Source of the DNA: Rhodospirillaceae bacterium
Lineage (GTDB): Bacteria > Pseudomonadota > Alphaproteobacteria > Kiloniellales > DSM-21159
Assembly (NCBI GenBank): GCA_006969625.1
Contig: CP030885.1
Location: 2,305,430-2,369,429, forward strand
DNA: 64,000 bases
Direction of reading: 5' to 3'
The translations under genes and the position numbers were made by a program. The notes below the pieces were generated by a model that saw nothing but the letters and a program-made list of their open reading frames with translations, made no database searches and was not told where the DNA came from. Of this stretch, positions 33,567-48,135 are shown piece after piece; the stretch's first letter is position 1; each line of letters begins with the position of its first letter.

Positions 33567-34142
33567 CTATTCGGGCAGGTCGATGTAGACGACCTCGAGC
33601 GACGGGCCGGAAGGCGGCTCGCTCGTATGAGGCTCGGTTACTTCGGTCATGCCGATCAGCCCGGTGACCTTGTCGTCCGCACCGTCCGCCAAGGGCAGCA
33701 GCAGCCGCCCGCCGTAGGCATAGCGGTCGGCCGCCTTGTAGATCAGGCCGTGCATGTAGACGGCGCAGCCGCGTTCGGCCAGCGGCTTCCAGCGCGCGCG
33801 GACGCGGCGCGCCATCTCCGGCGACAGCATGTCGTCGAGCCCCAGGCCGCGCAGGCTGCGCTTGCCGAAGGCGCGCTCGATCTCCTCGCCGGCCAGGCGG
33901 TAGCGCCATTCCTGGGGCGCGGACACGCGCTCGACGACGAAGATCTGGCTCAGCGCCCAGGGAATGTCCAGCGGATCGATGTCCTGTCGCCTGGGCATGC
34001 GCCGTCCGGCGCACCGGCCGGCCCAATAGACGGCCAGGCGCTGCAGACCGGGTTCCCCTACGGCCGTGAAGGATGCCGCGTTCGAGAAGGCCGCTTCGTC
34101 ATCTTCCGGTTCGGCGTCGAGCGCGCTCGCCCCCGTTGCCAA
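33567..34142 (-). CDS. PAS domain protein (PAS_5 type)
   Basis: A 191-residue protein with a single alphaproteobacterial PAS_5-like domain: LAVYWAGRCAGRRMPRRQDI, the conserved DPLDIPWALSQIFVVERV, then a beta-sheet core ending in LLLPLADG and TGLIGMTEV. No output domain is attached, so it may act as a sensor that interacts with another protein; the signal is unknown. The start is TTG at 34142, with an AAGGAG site 8 bases upstream. It is not closely linked to a kinase gene. Confidence 0.82.
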   Translation of the reverse strand: MATGASALDAEPEDDEAAFSNAASFTAVGEPGLQRLAVYWAGRCAGRRMPRRQDIDPLDIPWALSQIFVVERVSAPQEWRYRLAGEEIERAFGKRSLRGLGLDDMLSPEMARRVRARWKPLAERGCAVYMHGLIYKAADRYAYGGRLLLPLADGADDKVTGLIGMTEVTEPHTSEPPSGPSLEVVYIDLPE

Positions 34143-34352
34143 GAGGGCTCTCCTTCACGGCAGTTCGGCGCGCCGCCCAAAGGCGCGGTTCGGATCCAAA
34201 GAAACGAATACGGGCTTTCGGCGAATATGTACAGAAATGTGCGCGAGATTGGCCCAGGTGGGACCGCGACGCACGGTGCGACGGTCCCGAGCCAGCGATT
34301 TGGAGAAAGTTCCCCCGCCGGTCCCGAAGCCGCCGGCAACCCCATCGTGCGG

Positions 34353-34428
34353 TGGTGAGCCCGGTTGGATTCGAACCAACGACCTAGTGATTAAAAGTCA
34401 CTTGCTCTGCCAACTGAGCTACGGGCCC
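34353..34428 (-). tRNA. tRNA-Lys, anticodon TTT
   Basis: A 76-base cloverleaf on the minus strand. The acceptor stem is GGGCCCG/CGGGCTC with one G-T pair, the D-arm holds AGCTCAGTTGGCAGAGC, the anticodon stem is AGTGA/TCACT around loop CTTTTAA, and the T-arm has GGTTCGAATCC. CCA is encoded. It has its own promoter at 34476-34503. Confidence 0.96.
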
Positions 34429-34475
34429 GTCCGGTCGGAAGGCGGGAAGTCCTATCCTCCCACAGGGTGAGCGCA

Positions 34476-34503
34476 ACCATAATCGCGTGGTCCGCACGGT
34501 CAA
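34476..34503 (-). promoter_or_regulatory. Sigma70-type promoter of tRNA-Lys
   Basis: On the minus strand, TTGACC (34503-34498) and TATGGT (34481-34476) are separated by 16 bases, about 48 bases before the tRNA-Lys 5' end and after the coaD stop. The match to consensus is strong for a high-GC genome. Confidence 0.65.
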
Positions 34504-34523
34504 CCTGCCGGATCGCGCTTGCG

Positions 34524-35090
34524 TCAGATTTCCCGCAGCGTCTGCATCTTCTTGCCGTCCCCGTCGCCGTCGCGGGACTCCTGATGGAAACGCTCGGCCA
34601 AGCGTACGGCGACGCGGGGCGGCACGAAGCTGCGCACGTCGCCGCCGAGGCGCCCGATCTCCTTGACGAAGCGCGAGGAGATGAACTGCTGGCGCTCGCT
34701 GGCCATCAGGAAGACGGTCTCGATCTCGCCGTTCAGCCGGGCGTTCATACCGGCCATCTGGAACTCGTACTCGAAGTCGGAGACCGCGCGCAGGCCGCGC
34801 AGGATGGCGCTGGCGCCGATGTCCTGGCAGAAGTGCATCAACAGGCTGTCGAAGGCGCGTGCCTCGACGAGCGTGCCGTCGGCGTCCAAGTCGGCGAGCT
34901 CCTCGCGCACCATCGCCAGTCGTTCGTCGATGCCGAACATCGGCCCCTTGCCGGCGTTGCGGGCGACGGCGACGACCAGCACGTCGACCAGCTTGACGCC
35001 GCGCCTGATGATGTCGAGGTGGCCGAGCGTGATGGGATCGAAGGTGCCCGGATAGACCGCGATCCGCTTACGCCCCGTGCTGTGTGCCAT
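34524..35090 (-). CDS. coaD: Phosphopantetheine adenylyltransferase
   Basis: Fourth enzyme of CoA biosynthesis; it joins AMP to 4'-phosphopantetheine. The 188 residues carry the nucleotidyltransferase signature YPGTFDPITLGHLDIIRRG (about 13-31) and the downstream ILRGLRAVSDFEYEFQMAGMN and SERQQFISSRFVKEI of this family. The C-terminal 20 residues are a Gly/Asp-rich extension beyond the usual about 165. It is 71 bases downstream of gyrA on the same strand, a pairing common in alphaproteobacteria. Confidence 0.95.
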   Translation of the reverse strand: MAHSTGRKRIAVYPGTFDPITLGHLDIIRRGVKLVDVLVVAVARNAGKGPMFGIDERLAMVREELADLDADGTLVEARAFDSLLMHFCQDIGASAILRGLRAVSDFEYEFQMAGMNARLNGEIETVFLMASERQQFISSRFVKEIGRLGGDVRSFVPPRVAVRLAERFHQESRDGDGDGKKMQTLREI

Positions 35091-35161
35091 TTGCTTCGCT
35101 CGCTCCCCCGGACAGTCGCTTTCCCGGTCAATCGCTTCCCCAGCCCCCGGCGACCTGCCGC

Positions 35162-38101
<2,940 letters not shown>

Positions 38102-38411
38102 GTTTCCGCCCTGATGTGGTCGATCTTTTGTGTCGAGAGGCTGGAGCTGCTAGGGACCTGCGCTAAGTTCGTCGAAACCTTCGGAAAGGCAGCGCGAGTC
38201 GCTCCATCGGTAGACGGTAAACCTAGCAGATTCCGCACCCGCGAACAAACCGGCGAAAGGGGCGATGCAGCCTTGCAAAGGCCGGGCAGCGCCGCAAGTC
38301 CAGGGCAGCGTCCGCCGGCGCGACTTGCCGCCTCGGGAATTCGTAAAAGAATTTATTGGACAGAAAGTTGAGGCTGTTCTCTCGAGCGATCTCTCAGCAA
38401 AAGGTCCCGCC
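38102..38411. other. Intergenic region between divergent gyrA and flippase-like genes
   Basis: About 310 bases with no convincing gene. It should hold the gyrA promoter (minus) and the promoter for the flippase-like gene (plus), but I see no clear consensus pair on either strand. The right half turns AT-rich near 38337-38375. Confidence 0.5.
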
Positions 38412-39416
38412 TTGCCCAACGCCTCCTCCCGTTCGACCCCGGACCTGCCGCTCAGCCGGCGCCGCTTCTGGATGCTCGCGATCGCCTTTCTCGGCTTCGT
38501 CGCGGTCTTCTCCGCCGCCGCCGTAGCGATCGACCCGGCGCAAGTGGTGGCCCAGATCGCGCGCCTGAGCCCGGCGCTGCTCGCCGGCCTCCTGCTGCTC
38601 TCCGTACTCAACTACATCCTGCGCTTGGCCCGCTGGCGCCTGTTCGCGCATCGCCTCGGCCTGCACCATCCGCTCGGCGAGGAAGCGCTGATCTACCTGG
38701 CCAGCTTCTCCCTGACTGCCACGCCCGGCAAGGCGGGCGAGCTGCTGCGCGTCTGGCTGCTCAAGCGCCGCGCCAGTTGGCCTTACGCGCGCAGCCTGCC
38801 GCTGTTCCTGGCCGACCGCCTGAGCGACCTTCTGGCGCTGCTTGTCCTTGCCCTGTCGGGTCTGAGCTGGGCGGTCGGCGCGCCTTTGGCCGTGACTTTC
38901 ACGTGCGCGGTCGTCGGCCTGCTGCTCTGGCTGTTCCTGCGTCCGGCGCCGCTGATCGCCGCGGTGAACGCACTCTATGCACGCTTCGGCGGCAGGTTGC
39001 CGCGGGCACGGCGGCGCTTCGGGCAGCTTCGCCGCACGCTGCGGCAAGGCACGCGCCTGCGCTCGGGGCCGATCTGGTTGGCCGGCCTCGGCCTCGGCCT
39101 GCTCGGCTGGGGCGCCGAGGCCGCCGGCCTCTGGCTGCTGCTCGACGCCCTGGGCAGCCCGATCGCGCCGCTGGACGCCGCCGCCGTCTTCGCCCTGGCG
39201 CTGATCGTCGGCGGGCTCTCCATGCTGCCGGGCGGGCTCGGCGGCACCGAGGCCGGCATGGTCGCGCTGCTGCTGAGCCTGGGCGTGCCGGCGGAGACCG
39301 CCGTCGCCGCGACCCTGATCGTGCGGATCACCACGCTGTGGTTCGCGGTCGGGCTCGGCCTGCTCGCCCTGCCGGCGGCGCTGCGCCTGCCGCGGGCCGT
39401 GCCGGCGGCGGCCTGA
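38412..39416 (+). CDS. Flippase-like (LPG synthase TM / UPF0104 family) membrane protein
   Basis: About 334 residues with eight or more membrane helices. The N-terminal half has RLARWRLFAHRLGL and SFSLTATPGKAGELLRVWLLKRR, a signature of the lysylphosphatidylglycerol synthase TM-region family; the C-terminal half has GGLSMLPGGLGGTEAGMVALL. Members help flip lipids or lipid-linked sugars, but the cargo here is unknown. The TTG at 38412 has AAAGG 8 bases upstream; an internal ATG at 38472 would still keep all helices. The next gene starts 4 bases after its stop, so they form an operon. Confidence 0.8.
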   Translation: MPNASSRSTPDLPLSRRRFWMLAIAFLGFVAVFSAAAVAIDPAQVVAQIARLSPALLAGLLLLSVLNYILRLARWRLFAHRLGLHHPLGEEALIYLASFSLTATPGKAGELLRVWLLKRRASWPYARSLPLFLADRLSDLLALLVLALSGLSWAVGAPLAVTFTCAVVGLLLWLFLRPAPLIAAVNALYARFGGRLPRARRRFGQLRRTLRQGTRLRSGPIWLAGLGLGLLGWGAEAAGLWLLLDALGSPIAPLDAAAVFALALIVGGLSMLPGGLGGTEAGMVALLLSLGVPAETAVAATLIVRITTLWFAVGLGLLALPAALRLPRAVPAAA

Positions 39417-39420
39417 CGCC

Positions 39421-40431
39421 ATGGCCGCGCGCACAGCCCCTCGCCCCCCGCCCGCCGCACCCGACGTGCCGGAGACGGCACTCGTGGTGGGCACGGCGCT
39501 CGCGGCCTCGGCGGCCTTGGTGGCCGTCGCGGTTCTCGGCTTCGGCGCCGGCGTCGACGACTGGCCGGGCCTGGCCGGTGCGGCGGCGGCCATCCTGTTT
39601 GCCGGCCTGGCCGTGCTGGCGGGCGCGCCGCGCGGCTGGCGCTGGGTCGGCGCAACGGTCTGCGCCCACCTGGGCCTGCATCCCTGGCTGGCCTACGAGG
39701 CGGCGCGCCATCCCTTGACCGCGCTCGGGCTCGCGGTCGTGGCCCTGACCGCCTGGGTGGCGCTCGGCGTGGCCGGGACGCCCGCGCTGCGGCGCTGGCC
39801 GGGCGCGCTGTTCCTGGCGCTGCTGGTCGGGCTCTCGGCCCTGGTGCGGCCGGACCTGATCGCGCTCACCCTGCCGCTGGCCGGCCTCGCCCTCTGGCTG
39901 GCGGACCCCGAGCTGCGACCACGGCGATCGCTCGCCGTCTTCGCCCTCGCCGCGCCGCTCGCCGTCGCCGCCGGCATGCTGGCGCGCTGGCAGTTCTTCG
40001 ATCTCGAAAGCGTCTGGATGCCCGGCGGCTTTGCGGCCTTTGCCGAGTTCCTGCGGGTCAACGCGGTCGGCGCCAGCGCCGGCCTCGCGGCGCTCGCCCT
40101 GCTCGGCGCGCGGGCCTGGCGCCCGGCCGCCCTGCTGTATGGCCCGGTGCTGGTCTTCGCCGCCCTGAGCGTCTGGCTGCAGCCGAGCCTGGCGGGCGCC
40201 CAGGCGCTCCACCTGCCCCTGCTGCCGCTGCTCGCCGTCGCCTTCGCCGTGCTGCTCGCCCGCGCCCTCGACGAGATCCCGCAAATCCGCCCGCGCGACG
40301 GCCTCGGCAAGGTCGCCGCCCTGATCCTCGGCCTGATCTACATCGCCCACCTGCTAGCGGTGGACACCGGCCAGGCGCAGGTAAACAACACACTACTAAC
40401 AATAATAAATAACTACCCAACCCATGAATAG
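39421..40431 (+). CDS. Multi-pass membrane protein, GT-C-like, probably truncated at the 3' end
   Basis: About 336 residues with about nine membrane helices. The segment LSALVRPDLIALTLPLAGLALW resembles the LxRP motif of GT-C glycosyltransferase-like membrane proteins, but no DxD catalytic loop is visible, so activity is doubtful. Base composition changes abruptly near 40380 from GC-rich to AT-rich. The last about 17 codons (VNNTLLTIINNYPTHE) lie in the AT-rich part and look like read-through into foreign DNA. The original gene was therefore probably longer and lost its end when the islet entered. It is coupled to the flippase-like gene. Confidence 0.6.
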   Translation: MAARTAPRPPPAAPDVPETALVVGTALAASAALVAVAVLGFGAGVDDWPGLAGAAAAILFAGLAVLAGAPRGWRWVGATVCAHLGLHPWLAYEAARHPLTALGLAVVALTAWVALGVAGTPALRRWPGALFLALLVGLSALVRPDLIALTLPLAGLALWLADPELRPRRSLAVFALAAPLAVAAGMLARWQFFDLESVWMPGGFAAFAEFLRVNAVGASAGLAALALLGARAWRPAALLYGPVLVFAALSVWLQPSLAGAQALHLPLLPLLAVAFAVLLARALDEIPQIRPRDGLGKVAALILGLIYIAHLLAVDTGQAQVNNTLLTIINNYPTHE

Positions 40432-40601
40432 CGTGTAAATTTTCCAGATAGACAGTTCGCGTAAAATTTATTCAGACTTGATACGCTTTTCCTTGGCTTA
40501 TATTTAATCCCGGACGATAAAGCATTGGAATTTTGTAGTTACCGCCAAATGACTCGAAAAAACCAAGCTGAACACCCGCAAAAACCTAGCCCGATAGGGC
40601 G
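40380..40601. other. AT-rich stretch at the left edge of a foreign islet
   Basis: A markedly AT-rich segment between the GC-rich membrane-protein gene and the IS element. After the stop at 40431 I find no gene. It probably marks the left junction of acquired DNA. Confidence 0.6.
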
Positions 40602-41810
40602 TGTCATGATTCACTGCTCTCGGTGATTTTCCGGGAGGGTTTGATGCGTCAGCGTGGCTTTTTCAGTTTGTCGGAGCATCTTGAGGCTTTGAGCCGGGAC
40701 GGCGATCCGTTGGAGGTTCTCGATGCGACGGTGGACTTCGAGTATTTCCGGGGCTGGCTGGTCGATGGGCTCGGCTATGGCGACGGCGCCAAGGGCGGTC
40801 GCCCTCCGTTCGACCCGGTCTCGATGTTCAAGGTTCTGATCCTGCAGGCGCAGCATAATCTGAGCGACGCGCGGATGGAGTTCATGATCCGCGACCGGCT
40901 ATCCTGGATGCGCTTTCTCGGGTTCGATCTTGGCGGGCCGACGCCGGACGAGAACACGATCCGCCTGTTCCGCAACAAGCTGACTGAGACGGGCACGCTG
41001 CGGCGTGTGATGAAGGCCTTCGACTGGCAACTCCACAAGAAGGGCTACATTCCGATGTCCGGCCAGATCGTGGATGCCAGCCTGGTCCCGGCACCGAAGC
41101 AGCGGAACACCGACCCGGAGAAGGCGGCGATCAAGGAAGGTAAGAGCGCCGAGGAGATCTGGCCCGATGAGCCCAACAAGGCTGCGCAGAAAGACACGGA
41201 CGCGCGCTGGACGCTGAAGGTCGGCGGCAAGGTCCGATATCGTCCCGACGGCACGCCGCTGCCGATGATCGCTCTACCGGTCTTCGGCTATAAATCGCAC
41301 ATCGCCATCGATCGCCGGTTCGGCTTCATCCGCGGACAATCCGTCACGTCGGCCTCCTCACCAGATGGTCGGCAGTTGCGGAATGTCCTCAGCACCGACA
41401 ACACGTCCGCCGAGGTCTGGGCCGACAGCGCCTATCGATCACAACGCAATGAGAAGTGGCTGTCGAGCCGGATGCTCGTCAGCCGCATCCACCGCCGTAA
41501 ACCGGCAGGCAAGCCGATGCCAACGACGACCGCGCGGGCCAACGCGAAGAAGTCCGCGATCCGAGCCTGTGTCGAGCATGTCTTCGCCCATCAGAAGAAC
41601 CGCTACGGTCTGTCTATCCGCACCATCGGGATCAAACGCGCCGAAGCCAAACTGACGCTGGCCAATCTCGCGTACAACATGGACCGGCTGATCTTCCATG
41701 AACGCCGCGCTGCCGCAGGATGAGTCTGTCCGGACCTGCTGTTCACGGCCTCTCACGACGCAAAATCGAGGCGTCAGGGGCCGAAATGCAACCCAAAGTT
41801 CGTCATGACA
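40602..41810 (+). mobile_element. IS5-family insertion sequence
   Basis: The element carries one intact transposase gene (40644-41723). The likely ends are TGTCATGA at 40602-40609 and its inverse TCATGACA at 41803-41810; the match continues with ACT three bases further in, giving an imperfect terminal repeat of about 14 bases. I could not see a convincing target-site duplication, so the exact boundaries are approximate. The right end lies 7 bases from the stop of the neighbouring ATPase gene. Confidence 0.65.
40644..41723 (+). CDS. IS5-family transposase
   Basis: A 359-residue DDE transposase. The N-terminal DUF772-type region contains GRPPFDPVSMFKVLILQ and GPTPDENTIRLFRNKL. The catalytic triad is Asp 144 (IVDASLV), Asp 261 (ADSAYRS) and Glu 311 (CVEHVFAHQK). 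All three are present and the frame is unbroken, so the element may be active. The ATG at 40644 follows a strong GGGAGGG site; a start seven codons upstream is open but lacks one. Confidence 0.9.
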   Translation: MRQRGFFSLSEHLEALSRDGDPLEVLDATVDFEYFRGWLVDGLGYGDGAKGGRPPFDPVSMFKVLILQAQHNLSDARMEFMIRDRLSWMRFLGFDLGGPTPDENTIRLFRNKLTETGTLRRVMKAFDWQLHKKGYIPMSGQIVDASLVPAPKQRNTDPEKAAIKEGKSAEEIWPDEPNKAAQKDTDARWTLKVGGKVRYRPDGTPLPMIALPVFGYKSHIAIDRRFGFIRGQSVTSASSPDGRQLRNVLSTDNTSAEVWADSAYRSQRNEKWLSSRMLVSRIHRRKPAGKPMPTTTARANAKKSAIRACVEHVFAHQKNRYGLSIRTIGIKRAEAKLTLANLAYNMDRLIFHERRAAAG

Positions 41811-41816
41811 TCGAAA

Positions 41817-43229
41817 TCATCGCTGAAGCGCCAAAATCGAACGGTTGATACGGGTGTCCAGCTGCTTTAACTCCTCAATGGCCCCGACAGCTACAGAATC
41901 ATACAATTCTCCCATTACTTCCATTATGGTACCGTCATTGTGTTCTGCTTTTCCATTTCGGAATGCTTCGATGTATGGTGAAAGAAACTCACTTTCTGCC
42001 AAGAGGGTATCCTGCACCCGCATTTCACTGACGGCGACGAAAGCGCGTCTGATAGACTCTGCCTCAATGAGCGGATTCTTCTCGTTGTATTCACGCGGCT
42101 CTCTTTGTTCCCGTCGCAACTGAAATTCTTTAGCTTTGTTCACTAGGTCAATGAGATTTCTAGGAGAAATGGAGTCATTTCCATCACGAATGCGGGCGAG
42201 GATCCAGTTCCACGAAGTTGGCTTCTTCTCGCCAACATCTACTTGTGCAGGAAAAATTCGACCGACTAGCTCAATATCGCCAATTTCACCTGTCTCTTCT
42301 ATTGCCTCCATAAATGGTTTACACCGACGTAACCTTTGACATAGAAGCGAATACAAATCATCAGAGTTCCAAGTAATGTCACGTCTACGCGCGTTAACAT
42401 GGGTGAGGTTCACAAATTGCTGTCCTATGATCTTTCTGAATAGGTCGTTTCTAACAAAGAGTTTCAATCTAATCGATTCATAGTCATTCATATCTAAATA
42501 CGTCCTAAGAAGAGCCCGAAGGGCCGGGATCTCGAGATCGGGAAACCCAGCAAATGCTTCGTCTAATCGATCAAGCACCATCCACATTCGTATACCTAAA
42601 TCATTAATGCAATCATTTAGAATTCTTAATGCGTCGTCACTTTCCACAATATATCCCTGATCGACCTGCTGCTTAACAACCTGCGTAAATTCAACTTTCG
42701 GCACAACTATCGGCAAACCGTACTCTGTCACCGATATTTGCATTTCAGCCGATTTCAAAATGTTGCTGATCTTGGAGAACACTGTTCCGGCTGTCGCATC
42801 ATGCGTCCTTAGGTCAAGTGCCCTAAGAATTCGTTCGAGCTCTTCCATTGAGTCAGTATAGCTACCCTCACATACGTCTAGAGTGTAATTTCCCAAAAGA
42901 GCAACTATGTAATTTTTCCATACAGTCCGATACTGCCCTTCTTTCAGTCGTTTTGACTGCGAAAGTCGTTGAAAAACAGGGTTGCCGGTGTCATTAAAAC
43001 CTGCAATCAACTCGACGTCTTCTATTTCAGGAATCGCGCGATACCGCTCTTTCACGATCCGGAATATTGCCGTTTTTCCTGAACCTTTATCTCCCGATAC
43101 GATATCATACTTGTCATTAATGAAGTCTCGGTATATCTCGGTTTCAACAAAGTAATTATGAAGCTCTTTGTCAAACTCTGCTACTGAGCTGCCAATATCA
43201 AGTATCGAAAGCAGATCTCTAACTTGCAT
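41817..43229 (-). CDS. AT-rich P-loop ATPase, resembling the Sll1717 family; possible defence protein
   Basis: A 470-residue protein whose base composition is far more AT-rich than its neighbours. Walker A is GDKGSGKT (46-53) and Walker B is WMVLDRLDEA (216-225); the N-terminal half reads as an AAA/STAND-like ATPase. The C-terminal half is helical and charged with no recognised effector. I place it near the P-loop ATPase family typified by Sll1717; its role is not established. It lies 30 bases downstream of ssb on the same strand with its own GAGGA site, so it is probably read through from the ssb promoter. An IS element sits 7 bases beyond its stop. Confidence 0.7.
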   Translation of the reverse strand: MQVRDLLSILDIGSSVAEFDKELHNYFVETEIYRDFINDKYDIVSGDKGSGKTAIFRIVKERYRAIPEIEDVELIAGFNDTGNPVFQRLSQSKRLKEGQYRTVWKNYIVALLGNYTLDVCEGSYTDSMEELERILRALDLRTHDATAGTVFSKISNILKSAEMQISVTEYGLPIVVPKVEFTQVVKQQVDQGYIVESDDALRILNDCINDLGIRMWMVLDRLDEAFAGFPDLEIPALRALLRTYLDMNDYESIRLKLFVRNDLFRKIIGQQFVNLTHVNARRRDITWNSDDLYSLLCQRLRRCKPFMEAIEETGEIGDIELVGRIFPAQVDVGEKKPTSWNWILARIRDGNDSISPRNLIDLVNKAKEFQLRREQREPREYNEKNPLIEAESIRRAFVAVSEMRVQDTLLAESEFLSPYIEAFRNGKAEHNDGTIMEVMGELYDSVAVGAIEELKQLDTRINRSILALQR

Positions 43230-43259
43230 AATAGCGTCCTCTGAGTCGAAAGCATGAAG

Positions 43260-43751
43260 TCAGAACGGAATGTCGTCGTCCAGGTCGCCGGGGCCGGGTG
43301 CCGGGGCGCCGCCACCGCCGCCGCCTCCCCCATAGCCGCCGCGCTCGCCGCCATAGCCGCCGCCCTGGCCGCCGGCGAAGTCGTCGCCGCCGCCGGCGCC
43401 GCGGCTGTCGAGCATGGTGAGTTCGCTGCGGTAGGGGCGCAAGACGACCTCGGTGCTGTAGCGCTCCTGGCCGCTCTGGTCGGTCCACTTGCGGGTCTCG
43501 AGCTGGCCTTCCAGGTAGATCTTCGAGCCCTTCTTGAGGAAGCGCTCGGCGACGCCCACCAGCGGCTCGCTGAAGATCACCACGCGGTGCCACTCGGTCC
43601 GCTCGCGCTGCTCGCCGGAGCCGCGGTCGCGCCAGCGCTCGCTGGTGGCGACCGAGAGGTTGGCCACCTTGCCGCCGCTCTGCATGGTGCGGATTTCGGG
43701 ATCGCGCCCCAGATTGCCGACCAGGATGACCTTGTTGACGCTTCCTGACAT
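43260..43751 (-). CDS. ssb: Single-stranded DNA-binding protein
   Basis: A 163-residue SSB. The OB-fold core has [40 protein letters not shown] and [18 protein letters not shown] long Gly-rich linker follows, and the acidic tip DDDIPF at the C-terminus recruits repair and replication proteins. The ATG at 43751 has GGGAG 10 bases upstream. It is divergent from uvrA across 237 bases. In many alphaproteobacteria ssb is followed by gyrA; here about 5 kb of other genes intervene. Confidence 0.96.
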   Translation of the reverse strand: MSGSVNKVILVGNLGRDPEIRTMQSGGKVANLSVATSERWRDRGSGEQRERTEWHRVVIFSEPLVGVAERFLKKGSKIYLEGQLETRKWTDQSGQERYSTEVVLRPYRSELTMLDSRGAGGGDDFAGGQGGGYGGERGGYGGGGGGGGAPAPGPGDLDDDIPF

Positions 43752-43988
43752 GCCCGAAGAACTCCCGCACGAAAGACCGAGGTGATGGGGCTGGCGGTCG
43801 GAGCCGCCTGCCGCGGCTGCGGAGCCTAGCCAAGTGCCCGCGTCAGGGAAACATCCAAGCAACCCCGGTCTGTGGAAAAGCCGAAGCCGCCGGTCTCGCC
43901 AAGTGCCGAGCCCTTGTCCATATTGGCAGGCGTGCCGCGCCGGCACCCCTCCAGCACCCTCTCCAGCGCCCAGGGCAGACCCTCTTCC

Positions 43989-46919
<2,931 letters not shown>

Positions 46920-46945
46920 GCGCCGGCGTCTGCTAGACCGATCCC

Positions 46946-48133
46946 ATGCCGAAGGACCTGACCGCCACCGCCGAAATCGACGTCGCCCCGGTGATCGACT
47001 GGCTGACCGGACACGCGCTGCAGCAGGTGCGCCGGGCCAGCTTCCTGCTGGCCGGCACCTGCCAGCGGCTGCGCGCCGCCGGCGTGCCGATCGACCGGGT
47101 CAGCCTGCACATCCGCCAGCTTCATCCGCTGTTCGCCGCACGCACCCTGGTCTGGACGGCGGAGACCGGCGGGACGGTCCAGGTCGACCGGGCCCACGGC
47201 GTGCAGAACACCGACCTTTTCCTCAGAAGCCCGGTGAAGCCGATCTACGAGGGTGGTGCGCCGTTGCGCCGCCGCCTGGACGTGGAGGCCGAGAAGCTCG
47301 ACTTCCCGATCCTGAACGACCTGAAGCAGCAGGGGTATCGCGACTACACGATCCGGCCGATCCGCTTTTCGCGCGGGCGCAACATGGCCGTCAGTTTCTC
47401 GACCCGCAGCGGCGAAGGGTTCGACACCACGCAGATCGAGGCCATCGACCGCGTGCTGCCGACCTTCGGCCTGGCGCTCGAGCTTCTGGAGACCCAGCGC
47501 ACGGCACAGCTCCTGCTGGAGACCTACATCGGGCCCGTGGCCGGCGAGAACGTGCTGGAAGGCTCGATCCGCCGCGGCGACGGCGACGTGGTGCATGCGG
47601 TGGTCTGGTTCTCCGACATGCGCGACTTCACCGGCCTGTCCGAGAACGAGCCGATGGACGAGGTGCTGGGGACGCTCAACGCCTACTTCGATGCGGTCTG
47701 TACCGCCATCGTCGGCCACGGCGGCGAGATCCTGAAGTTCATCGGCGACGGCGTCCTGGCGATCTTCCCCATCGCCGACCGTGAACAGGCCGCCCATCAA
47801 GCGGCCGCGGCGGCGATCGCCGCCGCCCGGGAGGCGTTGGCGACCCGCAGGGCGCGCGACGGCCACGGTTTCGGAATCGCCCTGCACATCGGCAACCTGC
47901 TCTACGGCAACGTCGGCGCGCGCGACCGCCTGGATTTCACGGTGATCGGTCCCGCCGTGAACCTGGCGACCCGTCTGGAGCCACTGACCAAAGGCCAGAA
48001 GCCGCCGCTGGTGGTGTCGCAGGACTTCATGGAGGTCTGGCGCGGCCACGCCCGTTCACTCGGGACGGCGCACCTCAAAGGCATCGCCTACCCGCAGGAA
48101 GCCTTCGTTCCGGACCTCGAAAGCGACACGTAG
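46946..48133 (+). CDS. Class III adenylate/guanylate cyclase
   Basis: A 395-residue soluble protein. The first about 205 residues form an unassigned domain (SLHIRQLHPLFAARTLVW, PIRFSRGRNMAVSFSTRSG) seen in front of cyclase domains in this lineage. The catalytic domain (about 215-390) has metal-binding Asp 224 (WFSDMRDFTG) and Asp 268 (KFIGDGVLAIF), and the dimer-interface segment DFTVIGPAVNLATRLE. The Lys before FIGDG suggests ATP as substrate, making cAMP, but nucleotide choice is not certain. No membrane helices. It is downstream of uvrA and ends just before the two-hairpin repeat. Confidence 0.87.
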   Translation: MPKDLTATAEIDVAPVIDWLTGHALQQVRRASFLLAGTCQRLRAAGVPIDRVSLHIRQLHPLFAARTLVWTAETGGTVQVDRAHGVQNTDLFLRSPVKPIYEGGAPLRRRLDVEAEKLDFPILNDLKQQGYRDYTIRPIRFSRGRNMAVSFSTRSGEGFDTTQIEAIDRVLPTFGLALELLETQRTAQLLLETYIGPVAGENVLEGSIRRGDGDVVHAVVWFSDMRDFTGLSENEPMDEVLGTLNAYFDAVCTAIVGHGGEILKFIGDGVLAIFPIADREQAAHQAAAAAIAAAREALATRRARDGHGFGIALHIGNLLYGNVGARDRLDFTVIGPAVNLATRLEPLTKGQKPPLVVSQDFMEVWRGHARSLGTAHLKGIAYPQEAFVPDLESDT

Positions 48134-48135
48134 GT

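Noticed and set aside
40380..43259. Islet considered as a prophage or integrative element
   Set aside because: No integrase, att repeat, phage structural or conjugation gene; only one IS and one ATPase gene are present.
43752..43988. SOS box in the ssb-uvrA intergenic region
   Set aside because: I looked for the alphaproteobacterial GTTC-N7-GTTC type site and found no acceptable match.
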